A stretch of DNA of 64,000 nucleotides from Flavobacterium sp. Root420 (GTDB taxonomy: Bacteria > Bacteroidota > Bacteroidia > Flavobacteriales > Flavobacteriaceae): positions 565,303 to 629,302 of the forward strand of contig NZ_LMEF01000029.1 in NCBI RefSeq assembly GCF_001427905.1. Reading direction: 5' to 3'. A model generated the notes under the pieces. The model did not search any database. It was not told the origin of the DNA and saw only the letters and a program-made list of their open reading frames with translations. The position numbers were made by a program, and so were the translations under genes. Every line of letters begins with the position of its first letter. The first letter of the stretch is position 1. This document shows, piece after piece, positions 8,224 through 17,398 of the stretch.

Positions 8224-8688
8224 ATGAAACAAAGCGCCGGCATATTACTCTACAAGTTTATAGATTGTACTATTTATTTTTTATTAGTGCATCCGGGTGG
8301 GCCTTTCTGGAAAAACAAAGATTTAGAAAGCTGGTCTATTCCTAAAGGCGAGTTTACAGCTGATGAAGATCCGCTTGAAGCTGCAAAACGGGAGTTTCAG
8401 GAAGAAACCGGTTTTGAAGTTGATGGTGATTTTATAGCACTCGAATCGGTTAAACTTAAATCGGGAAAAACAATTTTTGCCTGGGCTGTAGAATATGATA
8501 TTGATGTTGCTTTGGTAAAAAGTAATGAATTCAAAATGGAATGGCCGCCAAAATCAGGAAGCATGAAGAGCTTTCCTGAAATTGATAAAGCCGAATGGTT
8601 TCAGACTGCAGAAGCCCTGAAAAAGATCAATCCTGCTCAGGCTGATTTTATAATTCAGATTATTTCAAAAATTTCAACTTCACTTTAA
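8224..8688 (+). CDS. NUDIX hydrolase
   Basis: This 154-residue protein carries the full Nudix box (G-x5-E-x7-REFQEETGF) at about residues 40-62, where the glutamates bind the divalent metal. The start KQSAGILLYKF and the WSIPKGEF segment match the subgroup that includes MutT-like and diadenosine-polyphosphate hydrolases. It probably hydrolyses a nucleoside diphosphate linked to another group in the cytoplasm. The substrate cannot be told from sequence. It is a single gene, with a 79-base gap to the next plus-strand gene. Confidence 0.9.
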   Translation: MKQSAGILLYKFIDCTIYFLLVHPGGPFWKNKDLESWSIPKGEFTADEDPLEAAKREFQEETGFEVDGDFIALESVKLKSGKTIFAWAVEYDIDVALVKSNEFKMEWPPKSGSMKSFPEIDKAEWFQTAEALKKINPAQADFIIQIISKISTSL

Positions 8689-8767
8689 ATCCCGGTCGCT
8701 TTATAAAAATAATTTTGTAATTTACATTTCCTGTCAATTAGGATAATTAAAAATGTAATAATAAAGT

Positions 8768-9406
8768 ATGGAAGTTAAGTGTATTATTTTCGATTGTGAT
8801 GGCGTTCTTGTAGATACAGAAAAAATAGGGAATGGCATTCTGCTTTCGATGGCGGCAGAACATGGTTTCGAAATGAAAATTGAAGATGCGTACCGCGATT
8901 TTAATGGTCGTAATTTAAAAGAATGTTTTGAGCATATAGAAACTGCAATCGATAGAAAACTTCCGGAAAGTTTTGAGAATGAATACCGGGAAAAAAGCTT
9001 TGAGGCTTTCAAAACACAGGTCAAACCAATGAAAGGTGTTTTCGAGTTTATTGAAAAATTAAAAATTCCGTACTGTGTAGCTTCAAGTGGTCCCGTTGAA
9101 AAAATCAGATTGAATTTAGAAGTAGCAGGTTTATTAGAAAAATTTGAAGGTAAAATATTCAGTTCCTATCAAATAAAAAGCTGGAAACCAGAACCGGGAA
9201 TATTTTTGCATGCCGCCAAAGAAATGGGTTTCGAGGTTAAAGATTGTGTTGTTCTGGAAGACAGCAAAGCAGGAGTAAAAGCAGGAATTAGCGGCGGTTT
9301 TAAAGTGTACGGTTTTGCCAACGGATACAACAACGAAGATTTGGAAAATGAAGGAGCGATTCTCTTTCATACCTACGAAGAGTTAAGTGATTTGCTTGGG
9401 ATATAG
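8768..9406 (+). CDS. HAD-superfamily phosphatase (beta-phosphoglucomutase-like)
   Basis: This 212-residue protein has all four HAD motifs: FDCDGVLVD (nucleophile and acid/base Asp) near the N-terminus, CVASSGP for motif II, SWKPEPGIF supplying the motif III Lys, and VLEDSKAGVKAG for motif IV. The helical cap between motifs I and II is that of subfamily IA. Relatives include YniC-type sugar phosphatases and beta-phosphoglucomutases. A cytoplasmic sugar-phosphate phosphatase is most likely. The substrate is unknown. Confidence 0.9.
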   Translation: MEVKCIIFDCDGVLVDTEKIGNGILLSMAAEHGFEMKIEDAYRDFNGRNLKECFEHIETAIDRKLPESFENEYREKSFEAFKTQVKPMKGVFEFIEKLKIPYCVASSGPVEKIRLNLEVAGLLEKFEGKIFSSYQIKSWKPEPGIFLHAAKEMGFEVKDCVVLEDSKAGVKAGISGGFKVYGFANGYNNEDLENEGAILFHTYEELSDLLGI

Positions 9407-9436
9407 TTTTTGTTTCAGGTTTCAAGTCTTGATAGT

Positions 9437-9539
9437 TTGTCATCCTTGACGGAAGAAGGATCATACTAGAAGCTCCGCAATCAAAATCGCCAATCCCTGT
9501 AGAGTTACCTGTGTGATCCTTCTTCTGTCAGCATGACAA
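9437..9539. repeat. MITE-like inverted repeat, copy A
   Basis: The element is bounded by ttgtcat and atgacaa. Its arms pair as gacggaagaaggatca against tgatccttcttctgtc with about one mismatch, and the internal segment is similar to the copy at 12764-12866 (gagttacctgtg against gggtaactctac). It encodes no protein and can fold into a long hairpin. It lies after the HAD gene, and the rest of the 9407-9805 gap is A/T-rich with no ORF. Confidence 0.7.
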
Positions 9540-9805
9540 GATTGCGCTAAAAATTATCTAATTTTCTAATAGCGACATTCTCTAATTCTCAAATTATCTA
9601 ATTAAAATACAATTTGTTACACTAAAATAAATTTTTATATATTTGATTGCAGAGATTCATTTTTTTAGTGCTTAAAATTGCCAAATCGTTACTACAAAAG
9701 CCTGATCAAATAATTTCTTTTTGCCTGAAAGTTGACTTTTCCCCGAAGTTAATTTTTGGATTGTGGTTCTCAACACCACGAAACTAACCTACAGAAAGAA
9801 ACAAA

Positions 9806-12736
9806 ATGACGAAATTTATAATTAGAATTTTAGTTCTGTCAATATCTCTTTTGCCTTCAATTGTCAATGCCCAAATTAAGAAAATTGGAGTCCCCTTTAT
9901 CACTAATTACAGCCCGAAAACGTATAAAGCGGCTTCAGAAAACTGTGATTTGGTACAAGATTCAAAAGGCATGATGTTTTTTGCCAATCATTTTGGTATT
10001 ATGCAGTTTGACGGCGTACGATGGTGCATCGTTACGCAGCCGGAAAACAAAAGCATGGTTCGCTCTCTCGCCATTGACAAAAATGATAAAATGTATGTGG
10101 GTGCGCAGGGCGATTTTGGTTACACAATGCGGTTGCCCAACGGGCAATATAAATACACCTCTCTGGTAAAATTACTTCCCGCTTCGGCCAAAAATTTTGG
10201 TGATGTCTTACATACTGTCATTCGCAATAATGAAGTCATCTTTTTTTCTAATGAAGCAATTTTTATTTATAAGAAAAACAAAATCAAAGTAATAGAATCT
10301 ACTGCGAAGTTTGACGAATTTTTTGATACCGACAAAGCAATCTATGTTTCAGATAATGCGAGAGGATTATTAAAACTGGAAAATGATGCTTTGGTTGCAA
10401 TTCCTAACAGCATGCAATTTATCGGATTGAAGATTAGGAAAATCTTTGAAACAAAAGAAGGTTTGGTGCTTCTGACACAAAAAAGTGGACTTTTCACATA
10501 CAAAAAAAGCGAGCTAAAACCTTTTGTTACCAAAGTTGATGCTTTACTTAAACAAAATCAAATCTCCACAGCTATTTTACTTTCTGATGGCTATTTCGGA
10601 ATCGGGACGCGCCAATCTGGACTGATAGTTCTGGATAGTGCAGGAAATCTGATTCAGCACATAAATAAACAAATGGGGTTGCAGAACGAATATGTTACCA
10701 ATCTTAAAGTGGATGTCGGGGGGAATTTGTGGGTGACTTTAAAAGAAGGAATTTCATTCATTCAGATTTCATCTCCCTTATCTAAAATATTGGATCCTTC
10801 AAATTCTGAAACCAAAATATACTGCAGCAAAATCTATCAAAACAAACTCTACATTGCCACAGACAATGGCTCTTTTTGGATGGATTGGGAAGATTACAAG
10901 AATGGCCAGCATAAAAATGTACACTTTCAGCGTATCTCCGGAATGTCTGAGAATGTGTGGAATATTGGTGTTTTTGGGAATTCGCTTTTGGCTTTTGAAA
11001 AAAACGGAATCTTCGAAATAAAAGGCAATTCGGCTCAATTATTAGCCAAAACAGATGGCGCCTGGCAAGGCGTGATTGTTCCGAACCATGCTGATTTATT
11101 ATTAGTTGGCGGCTATAACGGATTGTATTTATTGAAGAAAATAAATAACGCGTGGGTCTTTCAGCATAAAATAAAAGGTTTTGAAGAAAGCAGCAGGGTA
11201 ATTGAAACGGATGCAGCAGGAAATATCTGGATCGCTCATGGCTATAAAGGAATTTATAAACTAAAATTCAATAAAAGCTTTGATGCTGTTTCAAATATTC
11301 AGTTTTACAATCAAAAAGCTGGTTTTCCCTCGAGTTTATTTTTGAATACTTTCAAAATAAATAACCAAATACTTTTTGGAACAACAAAAGGGGTTTACAA
11401 ACAAAATGCAGCTCAAAAGAAAATGATTCCGGATCCTGTTTTCAGAAAATATCTCGGTTTGCAAAATCATATTCGTCTGCTTAAAATGGACAATCAAAAT
11501 AACATCTGGTACGTTTCAGGTGAAAATACCGGAAAGATGAATCAAAAAGCAGGAGGAAGTTTTGAAGTTGAAGAACTGCCTTTTAGGAAATTGAGATACT
11601 TATATGTACCTGGTTTTGAAAATATTCAAACCACAATGAGTGGAGATGTGTTTTTTGGAACCCAGGACGGTCTGATTCATTATAATAAGATGAAAACTAA
11701 AAGTTATCAGTCTAAATATAAAGCTGTTATTTCTGAAGTTAAATCCATTTTTCCTAAAGACAGCCTATTGTTTTCAAGTCGATATGATGTGCTTCCCATC
11801 AATATAAAATCAGATGATAAAGTATTTTGCCCGGATTTAGCCTATTTGAATAACGCCTTGCATTTTTCGTTTGCATCACTTTGTTATGATGAAGTCGATG
11901 CAACGAAATACGAATATTGGCTGGAAGGTTTTGAACCCAAATGGTCACAATGGAGCCTTCAGACCGAAAAAGAATATACGAATTTGCCTGAAAATGAATA
12001 TGTTTTTCATGTAAGGGCAAAAAACATTTACGATGTTGTTAGTGAAGAAGCCGTTTTTAAATTCGAAGTTTTACCTCCGTGGTACCGCACCAGTTGGGCT
12101 TATATATTGTATTTGGCACTTTTTGGAGTTCTGATTTATGCCATTATCAAATACCAAAAAAATCTGGCAGAACGCGATCGGGAACAATTAATACTGAATC
12201 AGGAAAAAGAACTTTTAAGAAATCGTGCCGAATTAAATGAGCAAAAATTGACATTGGAGCAGGAAAATATGGCCATTATGCGGGAAAACCTCGAAGCTAC
12301 TATCAATCTGAAAAATGCTAAAGTGGCTTCCAACACCGTGAATCTTATTCATTTAAATAAAATTCTGCTTTCTATTAAAGAACTCATTGGCCAGATTGAT
12401 AAAAAAAATGATTCCAATACGAATTTCAGTTTACTGACCAAAATAAACCGAATCATCGATCACGAATTGCAAGGCGATCAGCACTGGAACGAATTTGAAG
12501 AAATCTTCAATCAGCTTCATGATAATTTCATGCAAAGATTGAAAACAAGTTTTCCGGAACTGACGCCTCGCGATATGCGATTGTGTGCTTATTTGCGAAT
12601 GAATTTTAATACCAAAGAAATTGCACCACTTTTAGGAATCTCCGTAAGAGGCGTTGAAGACACCCGTTACCGCATCCGTAAGAAATTGCAACTTCCCTCA
12701 GATGCCAATATTACGGAGTTTATTCTTAATTTTTAA
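9806..12736 (+). CDS. Membrane-bound propeller / Y_Y_Y / LuxR-type transcriptional regulator
   Basis: The 976-residue protein has a signal peptide (to about residue 23), then two-component-propeller-like repeats to about residue 660. A Y_Y_Y domain follows (about 680-760; YEYWLEGFEPKWSQWS, YVFHVRAKN), then one membrane helix (about 762-782), a coiled coil rich in Glu/Lys (to about 860), and a C-terminal helix-turn-helix of LuxR type (LTPRDMRLCAYLRM, TKEIAPLLGISVRGVEDTRY). There is no kinase domain. It likely senses an oligosaccharide outside the inner membrane and binds DNA directly in the cytoplasm. It precedes the secreted glucanase/chitinase genes on the same strand, so it is their likely regulator, though this is inferred from position only. 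Confidence 0.85.
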   Translation: MTKFIIRILVLSISLLPSIVNAQIKKIGVPFITNYSPKTYKAASENCDLVQDSKGMMFFANHFGIMQFDGVRWCIVTQPENKSMVRSLAIDKNDKMYVGAQGDFGYTMRLPNGQYKYTSLVKLLPASAKNFGDVLHTVIRNNEVIFFSNEAIFIYKKNKIKVIESTAKFDEFFDTDKAIYVSDNARGLLKLENDALVAIPNSMQFIGLKIRKIFETKEGLVLLTQKSGLFTYKKSELKPFVTKVDALLKQNQISTAILLSDGYFGIGTRQSGLIVLDSAGNLIQHINKQMGLQNEYVTNLKVDVGGNLWVTLKEGISFIQISSPLSKILDPSNSETKIYCSKIYQNKLYIATDNGSFWMDWEDYKNGQHKNVHFQRISGMSENVWNIGVFGNSLLAFEKNGIFEIKGNSAQLLAKTDGAWQGVIVPNHADLLLVGGYNGLYLLKKINNAWVFQHKIKGFEESSRVIETDAAGNIWIAHGYKGIYKLKFNKSFDAVSNIQFYNQKAGFPSSLFLNTFKINNQILFGTTKGVYKQNAAQKKMIPDPVFRKYLGLQNHIRLLKMDNQNNIWYVSGENTGKMNQKAGGSFEVEELPFRKLRYLYVPGFENIQTTMSGDVFFGTQDGLIHYNKMKTKSYQSKYKAVISEVKSIFPKDSLLFSSRYDVLPINIKSDDKVFCPDLAYLNNALHFSFASLCYDEVDATKYEYWLEGFEPKWSQWSLQTEKEYTNLPENEYVFHVRAKNIYDVVSEEAVFKFEVLPPWYRTSWAYILYLALFGVLIYAIIKYQKNLAERDREQLILNQEKELLRNRAELNEQKLTLEQENMAIMRENLEATINLKNAKVASNTVNLIHLNKILLSIKELIGQIDKKNDSNTNFSLLTKINRIIDHELQGDQHWNEFEEIFNQLHDNFMQRLKTSFPELTPRDMRLCAYLRMNFNTKEIAPLLGISVRGVEDTRYRIRKKLQLPSDANITEFILNF

Positions 12737-12763
12737 ATGTGTTTACACAGTTTATGCTCATTT

Positions 12764-12866
12764 TTGTCATCCCGAAAGGGGAGGGATCATACGGGTAACT
12801 CTACAAAGATTGGCGACTTTGCAGGCGGGGCTACTTGCGGAGATTTCTCCTCAGTGGAAATGACAA
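12764..12866. repeat. MITE-like inverted repeat, copy B
   Basis: The element is bounded by ttgtcat and atgacaa like the copy at 9437-9539. Its internal text includes gggagggatcatacgggtaa, tacaaagattggcgactttg and ggagatttctcctc. It starts 27 bases after the regulator's stop codon. The rest of the gap (12867-13321) holds degenerate caaatctgcgaga/tcttgcagatttggcagatt repeats and A/T-rich sequence, and I see no gene there. The last part is the likely promoter region of the GH16 gene. Confidence 0.7.
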
Positions 12867-13321
12867 TTGCATTTGAAATTTAGGGGAATATATGCTCAAT
12901 CTGTCAAATCTGCGAGAGAAAATTTTAGCCAAAGCTTAATAGCATTAAGAATTTTTTTGCCTCTTGCAGATTTGGCAGATTTTTTATCTGGTTATATTTT
13001 TACACGCAGATTTAAAAAGATTTATATCTCCGGTTACTTTTTTGCCACACATTCTTACAAAATAAATCCACCCTCTATCTCTTTAAAATCACAGCATAAG
13101 CGATTTTTTACTATCAGTAAAATCCTAAGTACTTTTACGCTTTTTGAAAGCTGATTATTACAATTTTTTATAAACACCGTAGTCAAACCGTAGCCAAAAA
13201 TTGGGGTCTTGGGTAGTTTATTGGTTAATATTGTCATCTTATTAATACAATATTCATTTGTTTTTTGAAAAAAAGCAGATTTATTGTGTTAATAAGCGTT
13301 ACTAACAAAAAACTACAAATA

Positions 13322-16300
13322 ATGAAACAAAAAGACTCTTTTTTCGGCCGACCACCGAAAAGCAATTATTATTTTTTAAAAAGGGGTATCATTCTGATGC
13401 TATTTTTTCTTACACCTTTTCTAAAACTTCATGCCCAATGCAACACCTTAATTTGGGCTGATGAGTTTAACGGAACAACCGTAGATTTGACCAAATGGCA
13501 AAGTATTTCCGGAAACGGCTGTCCTTCGCTTTGCGGATTTGGAAATGGCGAGGCACAACGTTACGATCCCAATCAGGCTACTATTGTAAAAGAAGGGACA
13601 AACAGTTACCTAAATATTCAGGCGAAATACGAACCAAATGCATCATTTCCGCAACAGCCGTATTCGTCTGCAAAATTGACTACTGAAGGAAAATATGCCG
13701 TTAAATACGGAAGAATTGAAGCCCGTATGAAATTATCTTCCGGAATGGGAGCGTGGCCTGCTTTCTGGATGTTACCGGCAGGCACAGCCAATTGGCCTTT
13801 TACAGGTGAAATTGATATCATGGAAGCCAAACACAGAAATCCAAAATCTATTGATGGAACTATTCATTATGACGGAGGAGGATATCATTATACCGGAAGA
13901 AGTTATAGCTCACCAACTGATTTATCGACTGAATTTCACGTTTATGCCGTAGAATGGGGACCCAATATCATTAAATGGTTTATTGACGGAAATTTATTTC
14001 ATACCGCTACACCAAATACTACCGTAAATGGGGGATGGCCGTTTAATGATCAAGAGTTTTATATCATTTTGAATCTGGCAGTTGGTAGTTTAGGAACGCC
14101 TTATACAAGTGTAAACGGTGCGGGAGTGGAGCCAATTCCGGCAGACTTCCCTGCAAAATTACAAGTAGATTACGTTCGCGTTTATAGCGGTAGTTTTACC
14201 TATGGCGTTTTGGGTGATGCAACAGTGTATCATAATGAAACCGCAAAAACCTATTCTATCAATGCAATTGCAGGGGGAGCTTACAACTGGACGGTTCCTG
14301 TGGGAGCGACGATCACTTCAGGACAAGGTACAAATACGATTACGGTTAACTGGGGAACAACCGGTGGAGATGTTAGTGTTGCGACAACTGTTTCAGGCTG
14401 TACAGCCAATACGTATAAATTGGCCGTTACAACAGAAGCACCTTTGCCAGTGGAGAGAATCCATGAGGATTTTCAATCGAACCGAAATATCGTATACGGA
14501 AACAAAACAGGAGTTTTAACAGAAGCTGTTGCTAATCCATCGGCTACCGGAATTAATAGTTCTGCTTCAGTGGGAAAATATGTTCGTAATGCTTCTGAAT
14601 TATATGATGTTTTGAATATCAAAAATGTAACAATCAGCAATGCCAATGATTATGTGTACGGAAGAAAAAAGCTTTCTTTTGATATTTATACATCGGCGCC
14701 GGTTGGGACAAAGATTTCTATGCAACTGGAAAACAGTCTGGTAACAACGGCAACTAATTTTCCGTCAGGAAGACATAGCGGTTACAAAGCCACAACAACG
14801 GTACAAAACAAATGGGAAACAATTGAATTCGAGTTCGAAAAAGTAATTGACCCAAATACAAGCGCCTTGACAATCAATAATGTGGTGTTTCTTTTTGAAT
14901 CGAATTCGAATTCCGGTGCCACTTATTATTTCGATAATGTGCTCACAAAAGCAGCACCCGAGAAGCCAATTATTGCTACCGATGTGCTGCAAAACTACGA
15001 TGGCATAAATAAAATCATTAAAGGAACGACAACCGGAACATATACTGTAGTTGCAAATCCGGGTGCCAATTCGGTTAACTCATCTGCCAATGTGGCGAAG
15101 TATGTTCGAAATGTAACCGAACAATACGATGTGTTATTCTTCAACACACAAAGCACAATCGAAGATGCTGGTTTACTTAAGAATCAGACCAATAAAATCA
15201 TGATCGATGTGTATACTTCGGCGCCAATCGGTACGGTTGTGAGTTTGAATTTAGAGAATAGCGCAACATCGCTTCCTGCGAATTTTCCAACAGGAAGAAA
15301 CAGTAATTATGTAGCGATTACTACCAAACAAAATCAATGGGAAACGCTGACTTTCTATTATAATTCAAGCCCTGATGAAGGAACTTCAAACCTGGCAATC
15401 AACCAAATGGTTATATTGGCCAACTCAGGTTCTTACACCAGCGATACGTATTATTTTGATAATATCAGAATTGGTTCAACCAAACTTCCGGATACTTTTA
15501 CGCCTGGAGTTGTGTATGAAGATTATCAAAGCACACACAATATCACGTTTAGAGATGCCATCGGAACGTATACTCCAAACGCTGCAAATCCAAACGTGAG
15601 CGGGATTAACACGTCTTCAAACGTTGGAAAATATGTTAGAAAAGCAACGGAATTGTATGATAATTTTTCGTTCAATACCACATTAACCAACATTGGAGAA
15701 TTTAAAGCAGGAACTAAAAAGTTTGCTATGGATGTGTATACTTCTGCACCTGTTGGATCTATAATTTCCTGGCAGGCAGAAAGCAACGCTTCGATTCCGT
15801 CAAATTATCCTGCCGGAAGACATAGTATTTATCAGGGTGTTGTAAAACAAAGTAATGCCTGGCACACGGTTACTTTTACGTATGCAAGCTCACCTGATGC
15901 ATCGACATTAGAGAGCGAAGTAAATCGTTTTGTTTTCTTGTTAGAACCGGGAACGAGTTCTGGAAATACCTATTATTTTGATAATCTTAGAGCTGTAAAT
16001 TTAGTTTCTACAGAAAATCCACCGGCAACTTTGCCAGCGCCATGGGTTAGTACCGATTTAGGGGCTGTAACTCCGGCGGGAGAAGCAACGCACGCCAGCG
16101 GAACTTTTACCATAAAAGGCTCAGGAAATGATATTTGGGAAACCAGTGATCAATTTCAATTTGTAAACCAATCAATTACAGGTGATGCTGAAATTATTGC
16201 CAAAGTAAATTCGCTTACAAACACGAATACTTACGCCAAAGCCGGAGTGATGTTCCGTGAGACACTTACGCCAACTTCTAAACATGCCATGACCGATGTA

Positions 16301-17281
16301 AGTGCAGCGGCAGGAGTAGAATTTTTATCCAGAGATGCTGTTTCAGGAATCACAACTGCTACCGTAGCGACTGGAACGGCTCCAAAATGGATTCGTATCA
16401 TAAGATCAGGAAATGTGTTTACCTCTTATACTTCAGATAACGGAACAACCTGGACACAGCTTGGTACGCCAAGAACGATTGCCATGGCAAGTACCATTTA
16501 CGTCGGAATGGCTGTAACATCCCATGCAAATGGAACTTTAACAACAGGAGTTTTCAGTGATGTTATTGTTCGAAATATTAGCGTTCCAACTAATACCAAT
16601 TTAGCTTTAGGGAAAACAACGACAGCTTCTACAGAAGAAAACGCTACTTATTCTTCGGCGAAAGCCACAGACGGAGATGCAGGAACACGTTGGGCGAGCA
16701 GTTTTGCCAATACAAGCGAATGGATTTATGTTGATTTGGGAAGCAATTACAACATCAATCGTGTGGTTCTAAAATGGGAAGCTGCTTTTGCAACCCAATA
16801 TAAAATACAGATTTCGACAGATACTGTTTTCACAGAAAATGAAACCGTAAATACCCAAAGCGCCAGCGACGGTGGAACTGATGATTTGGCCGTAAACGGA
16901 ACAGGAAGATACCTTCGAATTTTATGTAACACAAAAGCCTTGACTCCATACGGATATTCACTATTCGAAATTGAAGCTTACGGATCTGCATCAACAGCGA
17001 AAAAAGCTGCAGTAGCTCCTGAAGATACTCAGGTGACGGCAACAGAATTTGTGATGTATCCTAATCCGGCGCGTAATTATATCCAGCTTTCAATACCTGA
17101 AAAATTAGACAATAAAGTAATCACCATTTACAATGATTCAGGGACATTACTGCTGGATAAAAAACTGGATGCTGATGTTAACGAAAGTCAGATTGACATT
17201 AGCCAGTTAAAAAGAGGCATTTATATTCTGAATTTCAAATCAGATCAAAAAAGCTGGTCTAAAAAACTGATCAAGCAATAA
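13322..17281 (+). CDS. Secreted multidomain GH16 endo-beta-glucanase (laminarinase-like), T9SS type A
   Basis: The ATG at 13322 is preferred over a TTG 57 bases upstream, because it gives a basic leader and signal peptide (cleavage near LHAQ). The order of domains in 1319 residues is as follows. GH16 spans about 40-300, with catalytic GEIDIMEA at 162-169 (E163 nucleophile, E168 acid/base). A PKD-like segment spans about 300-375. Three homologous modules of about 175 residues begin near 378, 554 and 729 and end in TYYFDN(V/I/L). A beta-sandwich domain spans about 905-1090, an F5/8C (CBM32-like) domain about 1092-1220, and a T9SS type A sorting domain 1243-1319. The enzyme should cut beta-1,3(-1,4)-glucan at or outside the cell surface. 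GH64, GH18 and protease genes follow. Confidence 0.93.
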   Translation: MKQKDSFFGRPPKSNYYFLKRGIILMLFFLTPFLKLHAQCNTLIWADEFNGTTVDLTKWQSISGNGCPSLCGFGNGEAQRYDPNQATIVKEGTNSYLNIQAKYEPNASFPQQPYSSAKLTTEGKYAVKYGRIEARMKLSSGMGAWPAFWMLPAGTANWPFTGEIDIMEAKHRNPKSIDGTIHYDGGGYHYTGRSYSSPTDLSTEFHVYAVEWGPNIIKWFIDGNLFHTATPNTTVNGGWPFNDQEFYIILNLAVGSLGTPYTSVNGAGVEPIPADFPAKLQVDYVRVYSGSFTYGVLGDATVYHNETAKTYSINAIAGGAYNWTVPVGATITSGQGTNTITVNWGTTGGDVSVATTVSGCTANTYKLAVTTEAPLPVERIHEDFQSNRNIVYGNKTGVLTEAVANPSATGINSSASVGKYVRNASELYDVLNIKNVTISNANDYVYGRKKLSFDIYTSAPVGTKISMQLENSLVTTATNFPSGRHSGYKATTTVQNKWETIEFEFEKVIDPNTSALTINNVVFLFESNSNSGATYYFDNVLTKAAPEKPIIATDVLQNYDGINKIIKGTTTGTYTVVANPGANSVNSSANVAKYVRNVTEQYDVLFFNTQSTIEDAGLLKNQTNKIMIDVYTSAPIGTVVSLNLENSATSLPANFPTGRNSNYVAITTKQNQWETLTFYYNSSPDEGTSNLAINQMVILANSGSYTSDTYYFDNIRIGSTKLPDTFTPGVVYEDYQSTHNITFRDAIGTYTPNAANPNVSGINTSSNVGKYVRKATELYDNFSFNTTLTNIGEFKAGTKKFAMDVYTSAPVGSIISWQAESNASIPSNYPAGRHSIYQGVVKQSNAWHTVTFTYASSPDASTLESEVNRFVFLLEPGTSSGNTYYFDNLRAVNLVSTENPPATLPAPWVSTDLGAVTPAGEATHASGTFTIKGSGNDIWETSDQFQFVNQSITGDAEIIAKVNSLTNTNTYAKAGVMFRETLTPTSKHAMTDVSAAAGVEFLSRDAVSGITTATVATGTAPKWIRIIRSGNVFTSYTSDNGTTWTQLGTPRTIAMASTIYVGMAVTSHANGTLTTGVFSDVIVRNISVPTNTNLALGKTTTASTEENATYSSAKATDGDAGTRWASSFANTSEWIYVDLGSNYNINRVVLKWEAAFATQYKIQISTDTVFTENETVNTQSASDGGTDDLAVNGTGRYLRILCNTKALTPYGYSLFEIEAYGSASTAKKAAVAPEDTQVTATEFVMYPNPARNYIQLSIPEKLDNKVITIYNDSGTLLLDKKLDADVNESQIDISQLKRGIYILNFKSDQKSWSKKLIKQ

Positions 17282-17290
17282 TTAAAACAG

Positions 17291-17330
17291 GCTGGGTGTA
17301 ATGATCCTAAATAGTTACACCCGGCTTTTT
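17291..17330 (+). terminator. Intrinsic terminator after GH16 gene
   Basis: gctgggtgtaa pairs with ttacacccggc (one wobble) around a 14-base loop and is followed by ttttt. It lies 9 bases past the stop codon, so the GH16 gene is probably transcribed separately from the GH64 gene. Confidence 0.75.
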
Positions 17331-17398
17331 ACGCATAGCTATTTTCTCATTATTACTAATTAATTAAAAACCAATTTATTAACCTAAAAGAATTAACA

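Noticed and set aside
12867..13154. Open frame of 95 codons in the gap before the GH16 gene
   Set aside because: It is made of degenerate caaatctgcgag / tcttgcagatttggc repeat text, starts without an upstream signal and has no protein-like pattern.
13265..13321. Longer N-terminus of the GH16 protein from a TTG at 13265
   Set aside because: It adds residues that look like leader sequence with no conserved features. The ATG at 13322 gives a normal basic start followed by the signal peptide.
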